Positions 28,387 to 39,485 are shown, numbered from the stretch's first letter. The stretch: DNA of 64,000 bases from Cronobacter turicensis z3032 (GCA_000027065.2 FN543093.2:1926074-1990073), one strand, 5' to 3'. Notes: generated by a model not told the origin, from the sequence alone. A program made the numbers and translations.

Positions 28387-28409
28387 GTGAGAATTATTAC
28401 CACTAACAT
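28382..28409 (+). promoter_or_regulatory. suf promoter with overlapping Fur box
   Basis: A plausible promoter is TTGAAG (28382-28387), 16 bp, TAACAT (28404-28409), placing the start about 35 bp before sufA. The spacer contains GAGAATTATTAC (28389-28400), resembling two Fur hexamers. Fur repression under iron sufficiency is the known E. coli arrangement. The exact -10 is not certain. Confidence 0.55.
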
Positions 28410-28451
28410 AGCATTATCGCCCTAAAGGCACTCACTCCAGGAGACAGACCT

Positions 28452-28829
28452 ATGGAATCACAAACCGGTACGTTCAATCCCGCCGAGTTTAACTGGCAGG
28501 GCCTGACGATGACCCCAGACGCGGCCAAACATATTCGCGACTTAATGGCGCAGAAACCGGGTCTGCTGGGTGTGCGTCTTAGCGTCAAACAGAGCGGCTG
28601 CGCGGGATTTGGCTATGTGCTCGATACGGTCAGCGAGCCGAAAGACGAAGACCTCGTGTTCGAGGCCGATGGCGCGCGGCTTTATGTTCCGCTACAGGCG
28701 ATGCCCTTTATCGACGGCACCGAAGTGGATTACGTGCGCGAAGGCTTAAACCAGATTTTTAAATTCAATAACCCTAAAGCGCAGCACGCGTGCGGCTGCG
28801 GTGAAAGTTTTGGGGTCCAGGCGGAGTAA
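28452..28829 (+). CDS. sufA: Fe-S cluster A-type carrier SufA
   Basis: 125 residues (E. coli 122). SufA accepts clusters from SufBC2D and passes them to apoproteins. The three cluster-ligand cysteines are visible: Cys50 in SGCAGFGY, and Cys114 and Cys116 in HACGCGESF. It is the first gene of the suf operon; sufB follows 2 bp after the stop. The ribosome-binding site AGGAG precedes ATG by about eight bases. Confidence 0.97.
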   Translation: MESQTGTFNPAEFNWQGLTMTPDAAKHIRDLMAQKPGLLGVRLSVKQSGCAGFGYVLDTVSEPKDEDLVFEADGARLYVPLQAMPFIDGTEVDYVREGLNQIFKFNNPKAQHACGCGESFGVQAE

Positions 28830-28831
28830 TT

Positions 28832-30322
28832 ATGTCCCGTAACAGTGAAGCAACTGACGATGTGAACACCTGGAGCGGCCCCCTTAACTATAAAGAGGGC
28901 TTCTTTACCCGGCTTCAGACCGATGAACTGGCGAACGGCATCAACGAAGAGGTTGTGCGCGCCATTTCAGCCAAACGCAACGAGCCCGAGTGGATGCTCG
29001 AATTTCGCCTGAGCGCTTACCGCGCCTGGCTTGAGATGGAAGAGCCGCACTGGCTGCATGCGCATTACGACAAACTGAACTATCAGGATTACAGCTACTA
29101 CTCCGCGCCGTCGTGCGGCCATTGCGACGACGCCTGCGCCTCACAGCCGGGCGCGGTGCAGCAGCCGGGCGGCAACAATAACAGCTACCTGACGCAGGAA
29201 GTGGAAGAGGCGTTTAACCAGCTCGGCGTCCCGGTGCGCGAAGGCCGTGAAGTAGCGGTAGACGCCATTTTCGACTCCGTTTCCGTCGCCACGACCTACC
29301 GCGACAAGCTGGCGGAGCAGGGCATTATTTTCTGCTCGTTCGGCGAGGCAATCCACGACCACCCGGAGCTGGTGAAGAAATACATCGGCACCGTCGTGCC
29401 GTCGAACGATAACTTCTTCGCTGCGCTGAATGCCGCAGTCGCCTCCGACGGCACGTTTATCTACGTGCCGAAAGGCGTGCGCTGTCCGATGGAGCTTTCT
29501 ACCTACTTCCGTATCAACGCCGAGAAAACCGGCCAGTTTGAACGCACCATTCTGGTGGCGGATGAAGGCAGCTACGTAAGCTATATCGAAGGCTGTTCCG
29601 CGCCGGTGCGCGACAGCTATCAGCTCCACGCGGCGGTAGTGGAAGTCATCATCCATAAAGACGCGGAAGTGAAATACTCGACGGTGCAGAACTGGTTCCC
29701 TGGCGATAACAACACCGGCGGCATCCTGAACTTCGTGACCAAGCGCGCGCTGTGCGAAGGCGAAAACAGCAAGATGTCCTGGACGCAGTCGGAAACCGGC
29801 TCGGCCATCACCTGGAAATACCCAAGCGTTATCCTGCGCGGCGATAACTCCATCGGCGAGTTCTACTCGGTGGCGCTGACCAGCGGCCATCAGCAGGCGG
29901 ATACCGGCACCAAGATGATCCACATCGGCAAAAACACCAAATCGACGATCATCTCAAAAGGCATCTCCGCCGGGAAAAGCCAGAACAGCTATCGCGGCCT
30001 GGTGAAAATCATGCCGACCGCCACTAACGCGCGTAACTTCACGCAGTGCGATTCGATGCTGATTGGCCCCGACTGCGGCGCGCATACCTTCCCGTATGTG
30101 GAATGCCGCAACAACAGCGCCCAGCTTGAGCACGAGGCGACCACCTCGCGTATCGGCGAAGACCAGCTGTTCTACTGCCTGCAGCGCGGGATCAGCGAAG
30201 AAGATGCTATCTCGATGATTGTTAACGGCTTCTGTAAGGATGTCTTCTCAGAGCTGCCGCTGGAATTCGCGGTCGAAGCACAAAAATTATTAGCCATTAG
30301 CCTTGAGCACAGCGTCGGCTAA
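28832..30322 (+). CDS. sufB: Fe-S cluster scaffold subunit SufB
   Basis: 496 residues (E. coli 495). SufB forms the SufBC2D scaffold on which clusters are built under iron limitation or oxidative stress. The N-terminal part includes the cysteine-rich [14 protein letters not shown]. The beta-helix core carries [15 protein letters not shown], and the C-terminal stretch has [20 protein letters not shown], containing the conserved assembly cysteine. The arrangement within sufABCDSE is that of E. coli. Confidence 0.98.
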   Translation: MSRNSEATDDVNTWSGPLNYKEGFFTRLQTDELANGINEEVVRAISAKRNEPEWMLEFRLSAYRAWLEMEEPHWLHAHYDKLNYQDYSYYSAPSCGHCDDACASQPGAVQQPGGNNNSYLTQEVEEAFNQLGVPVREGREVAVDAIFDSVSVATTYRDKLAEQGIIFCSFGEAIHDHPELVKKYIGTVVPSNDNFFAALNAAVASDGTFIYVPKGVRCPMELSTYFRINAEKTGQFERTILVADEGSYVSYIEGCSAPVRDSYQLHAAVVEVIIHKDAEVKYSTVQNWFPGDNNTGGILNFVTKRALCEGENSKMSWTQSETGSAITWKYPSVILRGDNSIGEFYSVALTSGHQQADTGTKMIHIGKNTKSTIISKGISAGKSQNSYRGLVKIMPTATNARNFTQCDSMLIGPDCGAHTFPYVECRNNSAQLEHEATTSRIGEDQLFYCLQRGISEEDAISMIVNGFCKDVFSELPLEFAVEAQKLLAISLEHSVG

Positions 30323-30342
30323 GGTAAGAAAAAGGATAAGAC

Positions 30343-31089
30343 ATGTTAAGCATCAAAGATTTACAGGTCAGCGTTGAAGAGAAGGCGATCCTGCGCGGTT
30401 TAAACCTTGAAATAAAACCCGGTGAAGTGCACGCCATCATGGGGCCGAACGGCTCCGGGAAAAGTACCCTTTCCGCGACGCTTGCCGGGCGCGAAGATTA
30501 TGAAATCACCGGCGGCGAAGTACGTTTTAAAGGCAAAGATCTGCTGGAGCTGTCGCCGGAAGAGCGCGCGGGCGAAGGCATCTTTATGGCGTTCCAGTAT
30601 CCGGTGGAAATTCCGGGCGTCAGTAACCAGTTCTTCCTGCAAACCGCGCTTAACGCGGTGCGCGAATACCGCGGCCAGGACGAGCTTGACCGCTTCGACT
30701 TCCAGGATCTGATGGAAGAGAAAATCAAGCTGCTGCAAATGCCGGAAGACTTGCTGACCCGTTCGGTTAACGTCGGCTTCTCCGGCGGTGAGAAAAAGCG
30801 TAACGATATTCTGCAGATGGCGGTGCTGGAGCCGGAGCTGTGCATTCTTGATGAAACCGACTCGGGCCTGGATATCGACGCCCTGAAAATCGTTTCCGAA
30901 GGGGTTAACGCGCTGCGCGACGGCAAGCGTTCGTTCATCATCGTCACCCACTACCAGCGCATTCTGGACTACATCAAGCCCGATTTCGTCCATGTGCTGT
31001 ATCAGGGGCGGATCGTGAAGTCTGGCGACTTCTCTCTGGTCAAACAGCTGGAGGAGCAGGGCTATGGCTGGCTTACAGAACAGCAGTAA
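30343..31089 (+). CDS. sufC: SufBCD complex ATPase SufC
   Basis: 248 residues. A soluble ABC-type ATPase that drives conformational change in SufBC2D. Walker A is GPNGSGKST near residue 34, the signature is SGGEKKRNDI, Walker B with the DETDSGLD segment is typical of SufC, and the H-loop is VTHYQRIL. The 3' end overlaps the sufD start by 26 bp. Confidence 0.98.
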   Translation: MLSIKDLQVSVEEKAILRGLNLEIKPGEVHAIMGPNGSGKSTLSATLAGREDYEITGGEVRFKGKDLLELSPEERAGEGIFMAFQYPVEIPGVSNQFFLQTALNAVREYRGQDELDRFDFQDLMEEKIKLLQMPEDLLTRSVNVGFSGGEKKRNDILQMAVLEPELCILDETDSGLDIDALKIVSEGVNALRDGKRSFIIVTHYQRILDYIKPDFVHVLYQGRIVKSGDFSLVKQLEEQGYGWLTEQQ

Positions 31090-32338
31090 CGCGCTGCAAC
31101 AGTGGCATCGCCTGTTTGAAGCGCAGGGCGGGGAGCGCTCGCAAGAGGCGCGCGAGCATCTGCAACAGCTGCTGCGCCTTGGCCTGCCGACCCGTAAGCA
31201 TGAAGACTGGAAATACACGCCGCTCGACGGCCTGCTGAAGCACGATTTCGTCGCACCGGCCGCTGCCGCGCTGAGCCGTGAAGAACTCAGCGCGCTGGCG
31301 TTGCCCGTTGATGCGCTGCGCCTGGTGTTCATCGATGGCCGCTTTGCACCGGATCTGAGCGATGCGACCGAGAACAGCGGCTTTGAGATTAGCGTGAACG
31401 ACAGCCGCAGCGGGCTTCCCGCGCCGGTGCAGCCTGAGGCGTTTTTACACCTTACCGAAAGCCTGGCGCAGAGCGTGACGCATATTCGCGTGGCGCGTAA
31501 CCAGCAGCCGTCAAAAGCGCTGTTGCTGATGCATATCAGCGCGGGCCGCGCGGGCGATGAAATCAACACCGTGCATTACCGCCATCATCTGGATCTCGAC
31601 GAAGGCGCGCAGGCGACGGTTATTGAACATTACGTCAGCCGTGACGCGCAGCCGCACTTTACCGGCGCGCGCCTGACCATGCAGGTAGGCGCTAACGCGC
31701 AGCTTAATCACTATAAACTCGCGTTTGAAAACCCGGTGAGCTGGCATTTCGCGCATAACGATCTGGTGGTTTCTCAGGATGCGCACGCCGCCAGCAGCAG
31801 CTATCTGCTGGGCGCGGGCGTACTGCGCCACAACACCAGCACGCAGCTGAACGGCGAGAACATTACGCTGCGCGTGAACAGCCTGGCGCTGCCGGTAAAT
31901 AACGAAGTGTGCGACACCCGCACCTGGCTTGAGCACAACACAGGCTACTGCAACAGCCGTCAGCTGCATAAAACCATCGTGCGTGATAAAGGCCGCGCGG
32001 TCTTTAACGGACTTATCAAAGTGGCGCAGCACGCCATTAAAACCGACGGGCAGATGACCAACAACAATCTGCTGCTCGGCAGGCTGGCGGAAGTGGACAC
32101 CAAACCGCAGCTGGAAATCTACGCCGATGACGTGAAATGCAGCCATGGCGCCACCGTGGGCCGTATCGATGACGAACAGATGTTCTATCTGCGCTCGCGC
32201 GGTATTAACGAACAGGCGGCGCAGCAGATGATCATTTACGCGTTCGCCGCGGAGCTGACCGAAAGCATCCACGACGAAGCGCTTAAACAGCAGGTGCTGG
32301 CGCGTATCGGCCAGCGCTTTGCAGGGGGAGAGGCATGA
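31064..32338 (+). CDS. sufD: Fe-S cluster assembly scaffold subunit SufD
   Basis: 424 residues (E. coli 423). SufD pairs with SufB in the SufBC2D scaffold and is needed for iron acquisition. The N-terminus has [18 protein letters not shown]; the beta-helix core contains [13 protein letters not shown], and the C-terminal region has [19 protein letters not shown] with the conserved Cys-Ser-His. The start [15 protein letters not shown] matches E. coli and lies 26 bp inside sufC. It also overlaps sufS by four bases. Confidence 0.98.
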   Translation: MAGLQNSSNALQQWHRLFEAQGGERSQEAREHLQQLLRLGLPTRKHEDWKYTPLDGLLKHDFVAPAAAALSREELSALALPVDALRLVFIDGRFAPDLSDATENSGFEISVNDSRSGLPAPVQPEAFLHLTESLAQSVTHIRVARNQQPSKALLLMHISAGRAGDEINTVHYRHHLDLDEGAQATVIEHYVSRDAQPHFTGARLTMQVGANAQLNHYKLAFENPVSWHFAHNDLVVSQDAHAASSSYLLGAGVLRHNTSTQLNGENITLRVNSLALPVNNEVCDTRTWLEHNTGYCNSRQLHKTIVRDKGRAVFNGLIKVAQHAIKTDGQMTNNNLLLGRLAEVDTKPQLEIYADDVKCSHGATVGRIDDEQMFYLRSRGINEQAAQQMIIYAFAAELTESIHDEALKQQVLARIGQRFAGGEA

Positions 32339-33555
32339 GTTTTTCTCTACAGCAGGTCCGCAGCGATTTTCCGGTGTTGACGCGCGAGGTTAACGGCCAG
32401 CCGCTGGCCTATCTCGACAGCGCCGCCAGCGCGCAGAAGCCGACGGCGGTGATTGAGGCCGAGGCGGAGTTCTACCGTCACGGCTACGCGGCGGTGCATC
32501 GCGGTATTCACACCCTGAGCGCAGACGCGACCCAGCGTATGGAAGCCGTGCGCACCCGCGCGGCGCAGTTTATTAACGCGCGCCTGCCGGAAGAGATTGT
32601 GTTTGTGCGCGGCACCACCGAGGGGATTAACCTCGTGGCGAACAGCTGGGGCAACAGCCAGCTGCGCGCGGGCGATAACCTGATCGTTACCGCAATGGAG
32701 CACCACGCCAATATCGTGCCCTGGCAGATGCTCTGCGCGCGTACCGGGGCTGAGCTTCGCGTGTTGCCGATTAACCAGGACGGCACGCTACAGGTCGACA
32801 AACTGCCCTCGTTGATGGACGAGCGCACCCGCCTGCTGGCGGTCACGCACGTCTCTAACGTGCTCGGCACTGAAAACCCGGTCGCTGACCTCATCGCGAC
32901 GGCGCATCAGGCGGGCGTTAAAGTGCTGGTGGACGGCGCGCAGGCGGTGATGCACCACAAGGTTGACGTACAGGCGCTGGACTGCGATTTCTATCTCTTC
33001 TCCGGCCATAAACTCTACGGGCCGACCGGGATTGGCATTCTGTACGCCAAAGAAGCGATTCTCCAGGCGATGCCGCCGTGGGAAGGCGGCGGGGCGATGA
33101 TAGCGACCGTCAGCCTGACCGAAGGCACCACCTGGGCCGCAGCACCGTGGCGGTTTGAAGCCGGGACGCCCAACACGGGCGGTATCATCGCCCTTGGCGC
33201 GGCGATGGATTATGTCGACGCCATTGGCCTTGATAATATCCATGACTATGAGCGCACGCTGATGGCGTATGCGCTGCGTGAGTTGCAGGCGGTGCCGGAC
33301 TTGCAGATTTATGGCCCGACGGAGCGCCTTGGCGTCATCGCGTTCAACCTTGGCAAACACCACGCCTACGACGTGGGCAGTTTTCTGGATAATTACGGTA
33401 TTGCGGTACGTACCGGCCACCACTGCGCGATGCCGCTGATGGAATTTTACGGCGTGCCTGCGATGTGCCGCGCGTCGCTCGCGATGTACAATACCGAAGA
33501 TGAAGTGGACCGGCTGGTGGCCGGGCTTATCCGCATTCATCGTTTGTTAGGCTAA
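32335..33555 (+). CDS. sufS: Cysteine desulfurase SufS
   Basis: 406 residues, the same length as E. coli SufS. This group II PLP enzyme takes sulfur from L-cysteine and hands it to SufE as persulfide. The PLP lysine is Lys226 in [10 protein letters not shown], and the persulfide-forming cysteine is Cys364 in [10 protein letters not shown]. The start overlaps sufD by ATGA and sufE follows 11 bp downstream. Confidence 0.98.
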   Translation: MSFSLQQVRSDFPVLTREVNGQPLAYLDSAASAQKPTAVIEAEAEFYRHGYAAVHRGIHTLSADATQRMEAVRTRAAQFINARLPEEIVFVRGTTEGINLVANSWGNSQLRAGDNLIVTAMEHHANIVPWQMLCARTGAELRVLPINQDGTLQVDKLPSLMDERTRLLAVTHVSNVLGTENPVADLIATAHQAGVKVLVDGAQAVMHHKVDVQALDCDFYLFSGHKLYGPTGIGILYAKEAILQAMPPWEGGGAMIATVSLTEGTTWAAAPWRFEAGTPNTGGIIALGAAMDYVDAIGLDNIHDYERTLMAYALRELQAVPDLQIYGPTERLGVIAFNLGKHHAYDVGSFLDNYGIAVRTGHHCAMPLMEFYGVPAMCRASLAMYNTEDEVDRLVAGLIRIHRLLG

Positions 33556-33566
33556 AAGGAGCGAGA

Positions 33567-33983
33567 ATGGCTGGTTTGCCGGAGAAAGAAAAACTGCTGC
33601 GTAACTTTAACCGCTGCGCCAACTGGGAAGAAAAGTATCTTTATATCATCGAGCTGGGCCAGCGGCTGGCGCCGCTCGAAGACGCCGAACGCACCCCCGC
33701 GCACCGCATTCAGGGCTGCCAGAGCCAGGTCTGGATTGTCATGACGCCGGGCGACAATGGCGTGATGGAGATGCGCGGCGACAGCGATGCGGCTATCGTC
33801 AAAGGGCTTATCGCCGTGGTCTTCGCGCTCTATCAGCAGATGACCGCGCAAGATATCGTGAACTTCGACGTGCGCCCGTGGTTTGAAGAAATGTCGCTGA
33901 CCCAGCATCTCACCCCGTCCCGCTCTCAGGGTTTAGAAGCCATGATCCGCGCTATTCGCGCGAAAGCGGCCGACCTGAGCTAA
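33567..33983 (+). CDS. sufE: Sulfur acceptor protein SufE
   Basis: 138 residues, full length. SufE stimulates SufS and carries the persulfide to SufB. The acceptor residue is Cys51 in [10 protein letters not shown]. It is the last suf gene. AAAAGGAGCGAG supplies a strong ribosome-binding site. No strong terminator follows before ldtE. Confidence 0.97.
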   Translation: MAGLPEKEKLLRNFNRCANWEEKYLYIIELGQRLAPLEDAERTPAHRIQGCQSQVWIVMTPGDNGVMEMRGDSDAAIVKGLIAVVFALYQQMTAQDIVNFDVRPWFEEMSLTQHLTPSRSQGLEAMIRAIRAKAADLS

Positions 33984-34077
33984 TCTTAAAGCACGGCTTT
34001 CTCCTGTCACGCGCGGCCCTCCCGGGCTTCGCGGATGTTCAGCATTCCGGCCACGCCGGTGAAAACAGGTCGTGCTT

Positions 34078-35112
34078 ATGAAACAGATCTTTTCCTTTCC
34101 GCTGCTCGCGCTGCTGCTGATGGGCGCGACGCAGGCATTGGCCGTTGATTACCCGCTCCCGCCGCCCGGCAGCCGTCTGATTGGCCAGAACCAGACGTAT
34201 CTTGTGCCCGCAAACAGTCAAAATCTGGAGAAAATCGCCGAGCAATACCAGACCGGCGTGCTGTTGCTGCTGGAGGCGAATAATACGGTTGACCCTTATC
34301 TGCCGATGCCGGGCAGCGAACTGACGATCCCCACGCAGATGCTGCTACCCGACACGCCGCGCGAAGGCATTGTGGTTAACCTCGCTGAGCTGCGTCTTTA
34401 TTACTATCCGCCCGGAGAGAATCGCGTGGCGGTGTATCCGATAGGCATCGGCCTGACGGGGCGCGAAACGCCGGTGATGACGACGCGTATCATCCAGAAG
34501 ATCCCCAACCCCACCTGGACGCCGACGGCCGCCATGCGCGCCCGCTCACAGGCGCACGGCGTGACGCTGCCTGCCGTGATACCCGCCGGGCCGAATAATC
34601 CGCTGGGGCGTTTTGCGCTGCGTTTACAGCAGGGCGGCGGCGAGTATCTCATTCACGGCACCAATGCCCGTAGCAGTATCGGGCTGCGCGCCAGCTCCGG
34701 TTGCATCCGCATGCGCGCGGCGGATATCAAAGCGCTGTTTACCCAGGTGGCGTGGGGAACGCGGGTGCAGATAATCAATGAGCCTGTGAAATACGCCAGC
34801 GAGCCGGACGGCAGACGCTACGTGGAAGTGCATCAGCCGCTCTCGCGCAGCGATGCCGACAACCCACAGACGATGCCGGTGGCGATTAACGCCGCTTTCG
34901 GACAGTTCATCGACGATGCGGGCACTGACGCGATGGCGGTCGATAACGCGCTGACGCGCCGTGCGGGTTATCCGGTGGTCGTAGACGCGCACAGCGCGCT
35001 GCCAGCTCCCGTCACGACGATACAGAGCGTCAGAGCCGCAGTGACGTCGCCAGACGGCGAGAGACTCTCTGAGAGCATGAATGCCTCTTCAACGCGGGTG
35101 ACCGTGCAGTAA
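34078..35112 (+). CDS. ldtE: L,D-transpeptidase (YnhG/ErfK family)
   Basis: 344 residues from ATG 34078, which has AGGT at suitable spacing; a GTG at 34072 is also in frame. A signal peptide ends near LAVDYP. A LysM-like segment follows (about 40-90), then the YkuD catalytic domain with [21 protein letters not shown], where Cys209 is the nucleophile. LdtE forms 3-3 cross-links in murein in the periplasm; related enzymes attach Lpp, whose gene is next door. The placement between sufE and lpp matches E. coli. Confidence 0.94.
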   Translation: MKQIFSFPLLALLLMGATQALAVDYPLPPPGSRLIGQNQTYLVPANSQNLEKIAEQYQTGVLLLLEANNTVDPYLPMPGSELTIPTQMLLPDTPREGIVVNLAELRLYYYPPGENRVAVYPIGIGLTGRETPVMTTRIIQKIPNPTWTPTAAMRARSQAHGVTLPAVIPAGPNNPLGRFALRLQQGGGEYLIHGTNARSSIGLRASSGCIRMRAADIKALFTQVAWGTRVQIINEPVKYASEPDGRRYVEVHQPLSRSDADNPQTMPVAINAAFGQFIDDAGTDAMAVDNALTRRAGYPVVVDAHSALPAPVTTIQSVRAAVTSPDGERLSESMNASSTRVTVQ

Positions 35113-35204
35113 CGCTGACTCATAACGTGGAATGGCATGATGCGCCGGAAGGGGAGCGTACAACCAAAGAAAAAGCGGCGAGGCGAGAGGGCTTGAAAAC
35201 AGGC

Positions 35205-35237
35205 AAAAAAAATGGCGCACAATGTGCGCCATTTTTC
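35205..35237. terminator. Bidirectional terminator between ldtE and lpp
   Basis: Stem AAATGGCGCACA / TGTGCGCCATTT with A and T runs on both flanks. It ends the leftward lpp transcript and can also end the rightward ldtE transcript. Confidence 0.9.
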
Positions 35238-35252
35238 TTTCACACGGTACTA

Positions 35253-35501
<249 letters not shown>

Positions 35502-35534
35502 CTAGATTGAGTTAATCTCCATGTAGCGTTACAA

Positions 35535-35563
35535 GTATTACACAAAGTTTTTTATGTTGAGAA
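35535..35563 (-). promoter_or_regulatory. lpp promoter
   Basis: On the minus strand the -10 TAATAC lies at 35535-35540 and a -35-like TTCTCA at 35558-35563, separated by 17 bp. A very AT-rich upstream tract follows. The sequence from the upstream tract through the leader GAGGGTATTAATAATG matches the well-known E. coli lpp promoter. Confidence 0.85.
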
Positions 35564-35745
35564 TATTTTTTTGATGGGAATACGCTTAATTTTGATCGTT
35601 CGCTCAAAGAAGCATCGACATTGCGCGGATCATTAAAAAAAAATGAAGGAAAACAGGAAACTTTCATCGGATTCATCTTAGAAAAAAACAAACTTAAATA
35701 GTGAAATCCGATTTGCTTTTCTATTCACAGCGTCTATTTAAGCCA

Positions 35746-35776
35746 AATTAAAAGGCGCCTTTCGGCGCCTTTTTAA
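35746..35776. terminator. Terminator after pykF
   Basis: Stem AAAAAGGCGCC / GGCGCCTTTT with loop GAAA as read on the minus strand, followed by a T-run. It ends the leftward pykF transcript. Confidence 0.88.
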
Positions 35777-35803
35777 TCATATCTAAAAAAAGGGTGGATA
35801 TTA

Positions 35804-37216
35804 TTACAGGACGTGAACGGACGCTGTATTGGTGGTACCGCTCGGTACCAGCGCGCCAGACACCATCACCACCACATCGCCTTTCTTCGCCAGACCGCTT
35901 TCCAGCGCCGCGTCTTTGCCCAGACGGTAGAAATCATCCGTAGAGGAGATCTCTTTCACCAGCTGAGGCACAACGCCCTTGCTCAGCACCAGCTGACGCG
36001 CTGTCAGTTCGTTGGTGGTCAGCGCAAGGATAGTGGCATCCGGGAAGTATTTACGCACTGACTTCGCCGATTTACCGCCTTCGGTCGCCACAACGATCAG
36101 CGGCGCTTCCAGTTTTTCAGCGGTTTCTACCGCGCCGCGGCAGACAGCTTCGGTGATACGCAGTTTACGGCTGTCGTTGTTGAACTCCAGACGGCTGGTC
36201 ATCACGCGGTCGGTACGCTCGCAGATGGTCGCCATGATAGTCACGGCTTCCAGCGGGTATTTCCCTTTCGCGGATTCACCAGACAGCATTACCGCGTCGG
36301 TACCGTCGAGGATGGCGTTCGCCACGTCGCCAGCTTCAGCACGGGTCGGACGCGGGTTCTTGATCATGGAGTCCAGCATCTGGGTCGCGGTGATAACCAC
36401 TTTGCGCGCGCGGATACATTTCTCGATCATCATCTTCTGCGCGAAGATCACTTCTTCAACCGGGATTTCTACGCCCAGGTCGCCACGCGCTACCATGATG
36501 CCGTCAGACGCTTCGAGAATTTCGTCGAAGTTGTTCAGGCCTTCCTGGTTTTCGATTTTGGAGATGATCTGGATGTTTTCGCCGCCGTGCGCTTTCAGGT
36601 GCTGGCGAATCTCTTCGACGTCAGAGCGCTTACGGATAAAGGAAGCCGCCACAAAGTCGACGCCCTGCTCGCAGCCGAAGATCAGGTCTTTTTTATCTTT
36701 TTCAGCCAGTGCCGGCAGCGCGATGGAAACGCCCGGCAGGTTAACGCCTTTGTTTTCGCCGAGGTCGCCGTTGTTCAGCACTTTACAGATCACTTTATCG
36801 CCTTCGATGGCGGTGACTTCCATGCCGATCAGGCCGTCATCCACCAGCACGGTGTTGCCGACGGAGAGATCTTTGGTGAAGCCTTCATAGGTCACCGCAA
36901 CGGTTTCGCTGTTGCCGACAACAGATTTGTCGGTGGTGAAGGTAAAGGTCTGGCCCGCTTTCAGGGAGACGTCGTTGCCGCCTTCCAGTTTGATGGTGCG
37001 GATTTCCGGGCCTTTCGTGTCCAGCAGGATAGCGGCCTGTTTGCCGGTTTTCGCCAGAACGTTGCGCAGGTTTTTAATGCGCTGACCGTGTTCTTCGTAA
37101 TCGCCATGGGAGAAGTTAAGGCGCATCACGTTCATGCCCGCGTCGAGCATTTTGGTCAGCATTTCTTCGGATTCGGTTTTTGGGCCGATGGTGCAAACAA
37201 TTTTCGTCTTTTTCAT
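35804..37216 (-). CDS. pykF: Pyruvate kinase I
   Basis: 470 residues from the ATG at 37216, equal to E. coli PykF; 32 further in-frame upstream codons have no homology. It converts PEP + ADP to pyruvate + ATP and is activated by fructose 1,6-bisphosphate. Motifs seen are [26 protein letters not shown], the signature [13 protein letters not shown] and [18 protein letters not shown]. The C-terminal allosteric domain includes the effector region near [19 protein letters not shown]. It opposes PpsA in the same window and has a Cra site at its promoter. Confidence 0.98.
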   Translation of the reverse strand: MKKTKIVCTIGPKTESEEMLTKMLDAGMNVMRLNFSHGDYEEHGQRIKNLRNVLAKTGKQAAILLDTKGPEIRTIKLEGGNDVSLKAGQTFTFTTDKSVVGNSETVAVTYEGFTKDLSVGNTVLVDDGLIGMEVTAIEGDKVICKVLNNGDLGENKGVNLPGVSIALPALAEKDKKDLIFGCEQGVDFVAASFIRKRSDVEEIRQHLKAHGGENIQIISKIENQEGLNNFDEILEASDGIMVARGDLGVEIPVEEVIFAQKMMIEKCIRARKVVITATQMLDSMIKNPRPTRAEAGDVANAILDGTDAVMLSGESAKGKYPLEAVTIMATICERTDRVMTSRLEFNNDSRKLRITEAVCRGAVETAEKLEAPLIVVATEGGKSAKSVRKYFPDATILALTTNELTARQLVLSKGVVPQLVKEISSTDDFYRLGKDAALESGLAKKGDVVVMVSGALVPSGTTNTASVHVL

Positions 37217-37421
37217 GACAGTCTTAATCTTTAGTTGAAGGATATGGAAATCATGCCCTGCGGCGTGCTCTGCCGTTTGGGTAAACTTGTGTTGCGAAAG
37301 TTGTGATGCCACAGCCTAAGGATAGGTGACATCAAAAAAGCGTGCAGGAGAAAGTGTGCTTGTGGTTCAGCCTGGGGGCGGGTGAGCGATTGTTCGACGG
37401 TAAAGGCGATATCCAATGTGC

Positions 37422-37454
37422 TGAAACCATTCAAGTTAGAATGCCCGCATTATA
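37422..37454 (-). promoter_or_regulatory. pykF promoter and Cra site
   Basis: On the minus strand a perfect -10 TATAAT lies at 37449-37454 with a weak -35 TTCCTT 17 bp upstream. TGAATGGTTTCA (37422-37433) fits the Cra consensus and would lie just downstream of the transcription start, a repressing position as known for E. coli pykF. Confidence 0.75.
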
Positions 37455-37909
37455 GCTTCCACACGCGCAGAAAGGAATTAAAAACGCTGTTTCATAATGG
37501 AAAACCTGTCACCGCTTCGTTTCTGTTGCTTATCCGTTAAGGAAGCATGACAAAACGTTATCATCACGTCTTTATTGTACAACTCACCTGTGAGGGCGCT
37601 CGCAAATATATATAAAATTGCCCGAAATATATTCAGTAAGCCAAAACGTTTCGGGATATCTATTATGGTTTATTAGCGAACCCAAAGAATAATTATTTTC
37701 ATTTAAATCGGCGTGACGAGTGTTTAATTTTTATTCGTTAATAAAGTCTCTGCATTAGCGCTACCCTACTAATATTTGGCATAAGAAAGCGCGTATCGCT
37801 TCCGTTTTTCCTATTGAAAATAAACAAAGAGTATGTTTTCAGCGTCTGGCTTACTGCTGCTTAATATATTGTTCCCGCCCTAAAATAGCCTGATTTGCGT
37901 ATTGCAAGG

Positions 37910-37923
37910 TAAGGATAATCCTA
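37910..37923. promoter_or_regulatory. RcsAB-like box upstream of the adhesin operon
   Basis: TAAGGATAATCCTA matches the RcsAB box consensus TAAGAATATTCCTA at 12 of 14 positions, and its ends are palindromic. It lies 27 bp before a small ORF and about 300 bp before the heptosyltransferase gene. Confidence 0.55.
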
Positions 37924-37949
37924 AAAGAGTGTCTCTATAGGAGAGCTAA

Positions 37950-38018
37950 ATGCTTGTAAAGTTTAGCTTTAGTGAAAAGTCACTCAAGGTTACCTTTCGT
38001 CATGTGTTTGATTTATAA
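37950..38018 (+). CDS. Possible 22-residue leader ORF of the adhesin operon
   Basis: ATG at 37950 has a near-ideal ribosome-binding site (AGGAG, six bases before the ATG) and opens 22 codons ending in TAA. The peptide is basic and begins MLVKFSFSEKSLKVTF. It has no recognisable family. It lies in the long 5' region of the heptosyltransferase-autotransporter operon, ahead of a perfect hairpin, so it could be a regulatory leader. Confidence 0.4.
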   Translation: MLVKFSFSEKSLKVTFRHVFDL

Positions 38019-38123
38019 CGCTTTTTATATTTGGTAAAAATTTGCAATAAGTAACGATGTAGCTACACTAAAACCATCATTCGGACGGCTCAATGGATGG
38101 GCAAGATGTCAGATAAATAACTG

Positions 38124-38146
38124 TCTCGGACAACACATGTCCGAGA
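38124..38146 (+). other. Perfect hairpin in the adhesin-operon leader
   Basis: Arms TCTCGGAC and GTCCGAGA pair perfectly around the seven-base loop AACACAT. AATTGACG follows rather than a T-run, so it is not a standard terminator. It lies 76 bp before the heptosyltransferase ATG. It could be an RNA control element or a protein-binding palindrome. Confidence 0.6.
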
Positions 38147-38222
38147 ATTGACGTGTGTCTAAAACGCGTCGGGTTAATTATTTAATAGCAGCATAACCCT
38201 GATACTGATAATTAAGGTAGGT

Positions 38223-39485
38223 ATGGCGATGACGCTTTCTTCATCTGCCAGTAATGGCTACGCCTTTATTTTACCCCCGGAAATACCCACGCAGCAGGGT
38301 CCGGAAGGCATTTTGTACGATTTTAACGACGGCGCGAGGCTCCTGCTTCCGGCAGGTGACTGGCGCGTCGAAATAAGTGATGACGAAACGGGGAATATAC
38401 TTTTTGCGAGCGATATCGCTGAAGGTTGGGTGATTAGCACCAAAAAATATTATGTACCGTTTCGTTTGCAGGTCTGGAAGAAAGGGCAGAGCGAACCGCT
38501 GTTCGATCACGCGCTGGATATGCGCGACAAACCGGTGCTGATCTCCTTTCCCACCGGCACGCTGGGCGACCTCGTGGGATGGGTGCCTTACGCCGAACGC
38601 TTCCGTCAGACATATGGCTGCCAGGTGGAATGCACCATGGCGCAGCCGATTATCGATCTCTTCGCGCCAGTCTACCCGGAACTGCAGTTTTACGCGCCGG
38701 AGCGCTGGGCAAACCAGCGCGCCCACCGTGAGCCGCCTTACGCCACCTGGCGCGTCGGGCTTTTCTTTCAGGGCGATCTCGACAAACAGCCGTTTGACTT
38801 TCGCGCCGTCGGCCTGCATCGCACGGCCGGGCATATTCTCGGCGTCGACCCGAGCGAAATCGTCCCCGATCTGCGCGTGAATTCCCCGCGCCAGATAGCC
38901 GAACCCTACGTTTGCATCGCCACGCAATCCACCAGCCAGGCCAAATTCTGGAATAACGGCAGCGGCTGGCATGAGGTGATCGACTTTCTGAAAGCGCAGG
39001 GCTATCGCGTCCTGTGTATCGACAAAGAGCGCGTCGTCGGGCGCGGCTACGTCTGGAACAAAATTCCCCACGGCGTGGAGGATTTCACCGGCAACCTGCC
39101 GCTGCGCGACCGTGTGGCGCTGCTTGAGCATGCGGAATTTTTCATCGGTCTTGGCAGCGGGCTCTCCTGGCTTGCCTGGGGCTGCCGCATTCCGGTCGTG
39201 CTGATAAGCGGTTTCAGCCTGCCGGCCAGCGAGTTTTACACCCCCTGGCGCGTCATCAACACCCACGTCTGCAACGGCTGCTGGGATGACGTGCGGCTTA
39301 ATTTTGACCATCAGGACTATTTCTGGTGTCCGCGCCACAAAGGCACGGACCGGCAGTACGAGTGTACGCGTTTTATCACGGGTAAACAGGTGATTGGCCA
39401 TTTACGTCGGCTTATCTCTCTGAAAAGCAACCCATTCGACATCAAAACAACAGCATTGGCAGACCCAAATCAGCACGCCGCATAA
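38223..39485 (+). CDS. Autotransporter O-heptosyltransferase (AAH/TibC family)
   Basis: 420 residues. This family adds heptose from ADP-heptose to serine/threonine residues of AIDA-I/TibA-type autotransporter passengers in the cytoplasm, before secretion. The N-terminal part is a beta-rich domain; a GT-B-like core follows, with FPTGTLGDLVGWVPYAERF and the donor-binding stretch FIGLGSGLSWLAWGCRIPVVLISGF. The iron-finger is visible as four cysteines, Cys350-x2-Cys353-x15-Cys369-x11-Cys381. A second ATG (38229) is an alternative start. It sits 31 bp upstream of its presumed substrate, the giant autotransporter. The exact sugar is inferred from the family. Confidence 0.92.
   Translation: MAMTLSSSASNGYAFILPPEIPTQQGPEGILYDFNDGARLLLPAGDWRVEISDDETGNILFASDIAEGWVISTKKYYVPFRLQVWKKGQSEPLFDHALDMRDKPVLISFPTGTLGDLVGWVPYAERFRQTYGCQVECTMAQPIIDLFAPVYPELQFYAPERWANQRAHREPPYATWRVGLFFQGDLDKQPFDFRAVGLHRTAGHILGVDPSEIVPDLRVNSPRQIAEPYVCIATQSTSQAKFWNNGSGWHEVIDFLKAQGYRVLCIDKERVVGRGYVWNKIPHGVEDFTGNLPLRDRVALLEHAEFFIGLGSGLSWLAWGCRIPVVLISGFSLPASEFYTPWRVINTHVCNGCWDDVRLNFDHQDYFWCPRHKGTDRQYECTRFITGKQVIGHLRRLISLKSNPFDIKTTALADPNQHAA

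Larger units (their letters stand above)
27954..28451. other. appA to sufA intergenic region
   Basis: 498 bp. The left part is AT-rich and carries no gene I can support; a 31-codon frame at 28087 lacks a ribosome-binding site. The right part is the suf control region with IHF, IscR and Fur sites listed separately. No clear terminator follows appA. Confidence 0.65.
37217..38222. other. pykF to heptosyltransferase intergenic region
   Basis: About 1 kb, strikingly AT-rich after 37480. It holds the pykF leader, promoter and Cra site at the left. On the right is the control region of the adhesin operon, with an RcsAB-like box (37910-37923), a 22-codon ORF (37950-38018) and a perfect hairpin (38124-38146). 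A sigma-70 promoter for the adhesin operon could not be fixed. From 37480 to 37900 I see no gene. Confidence 0.7.
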
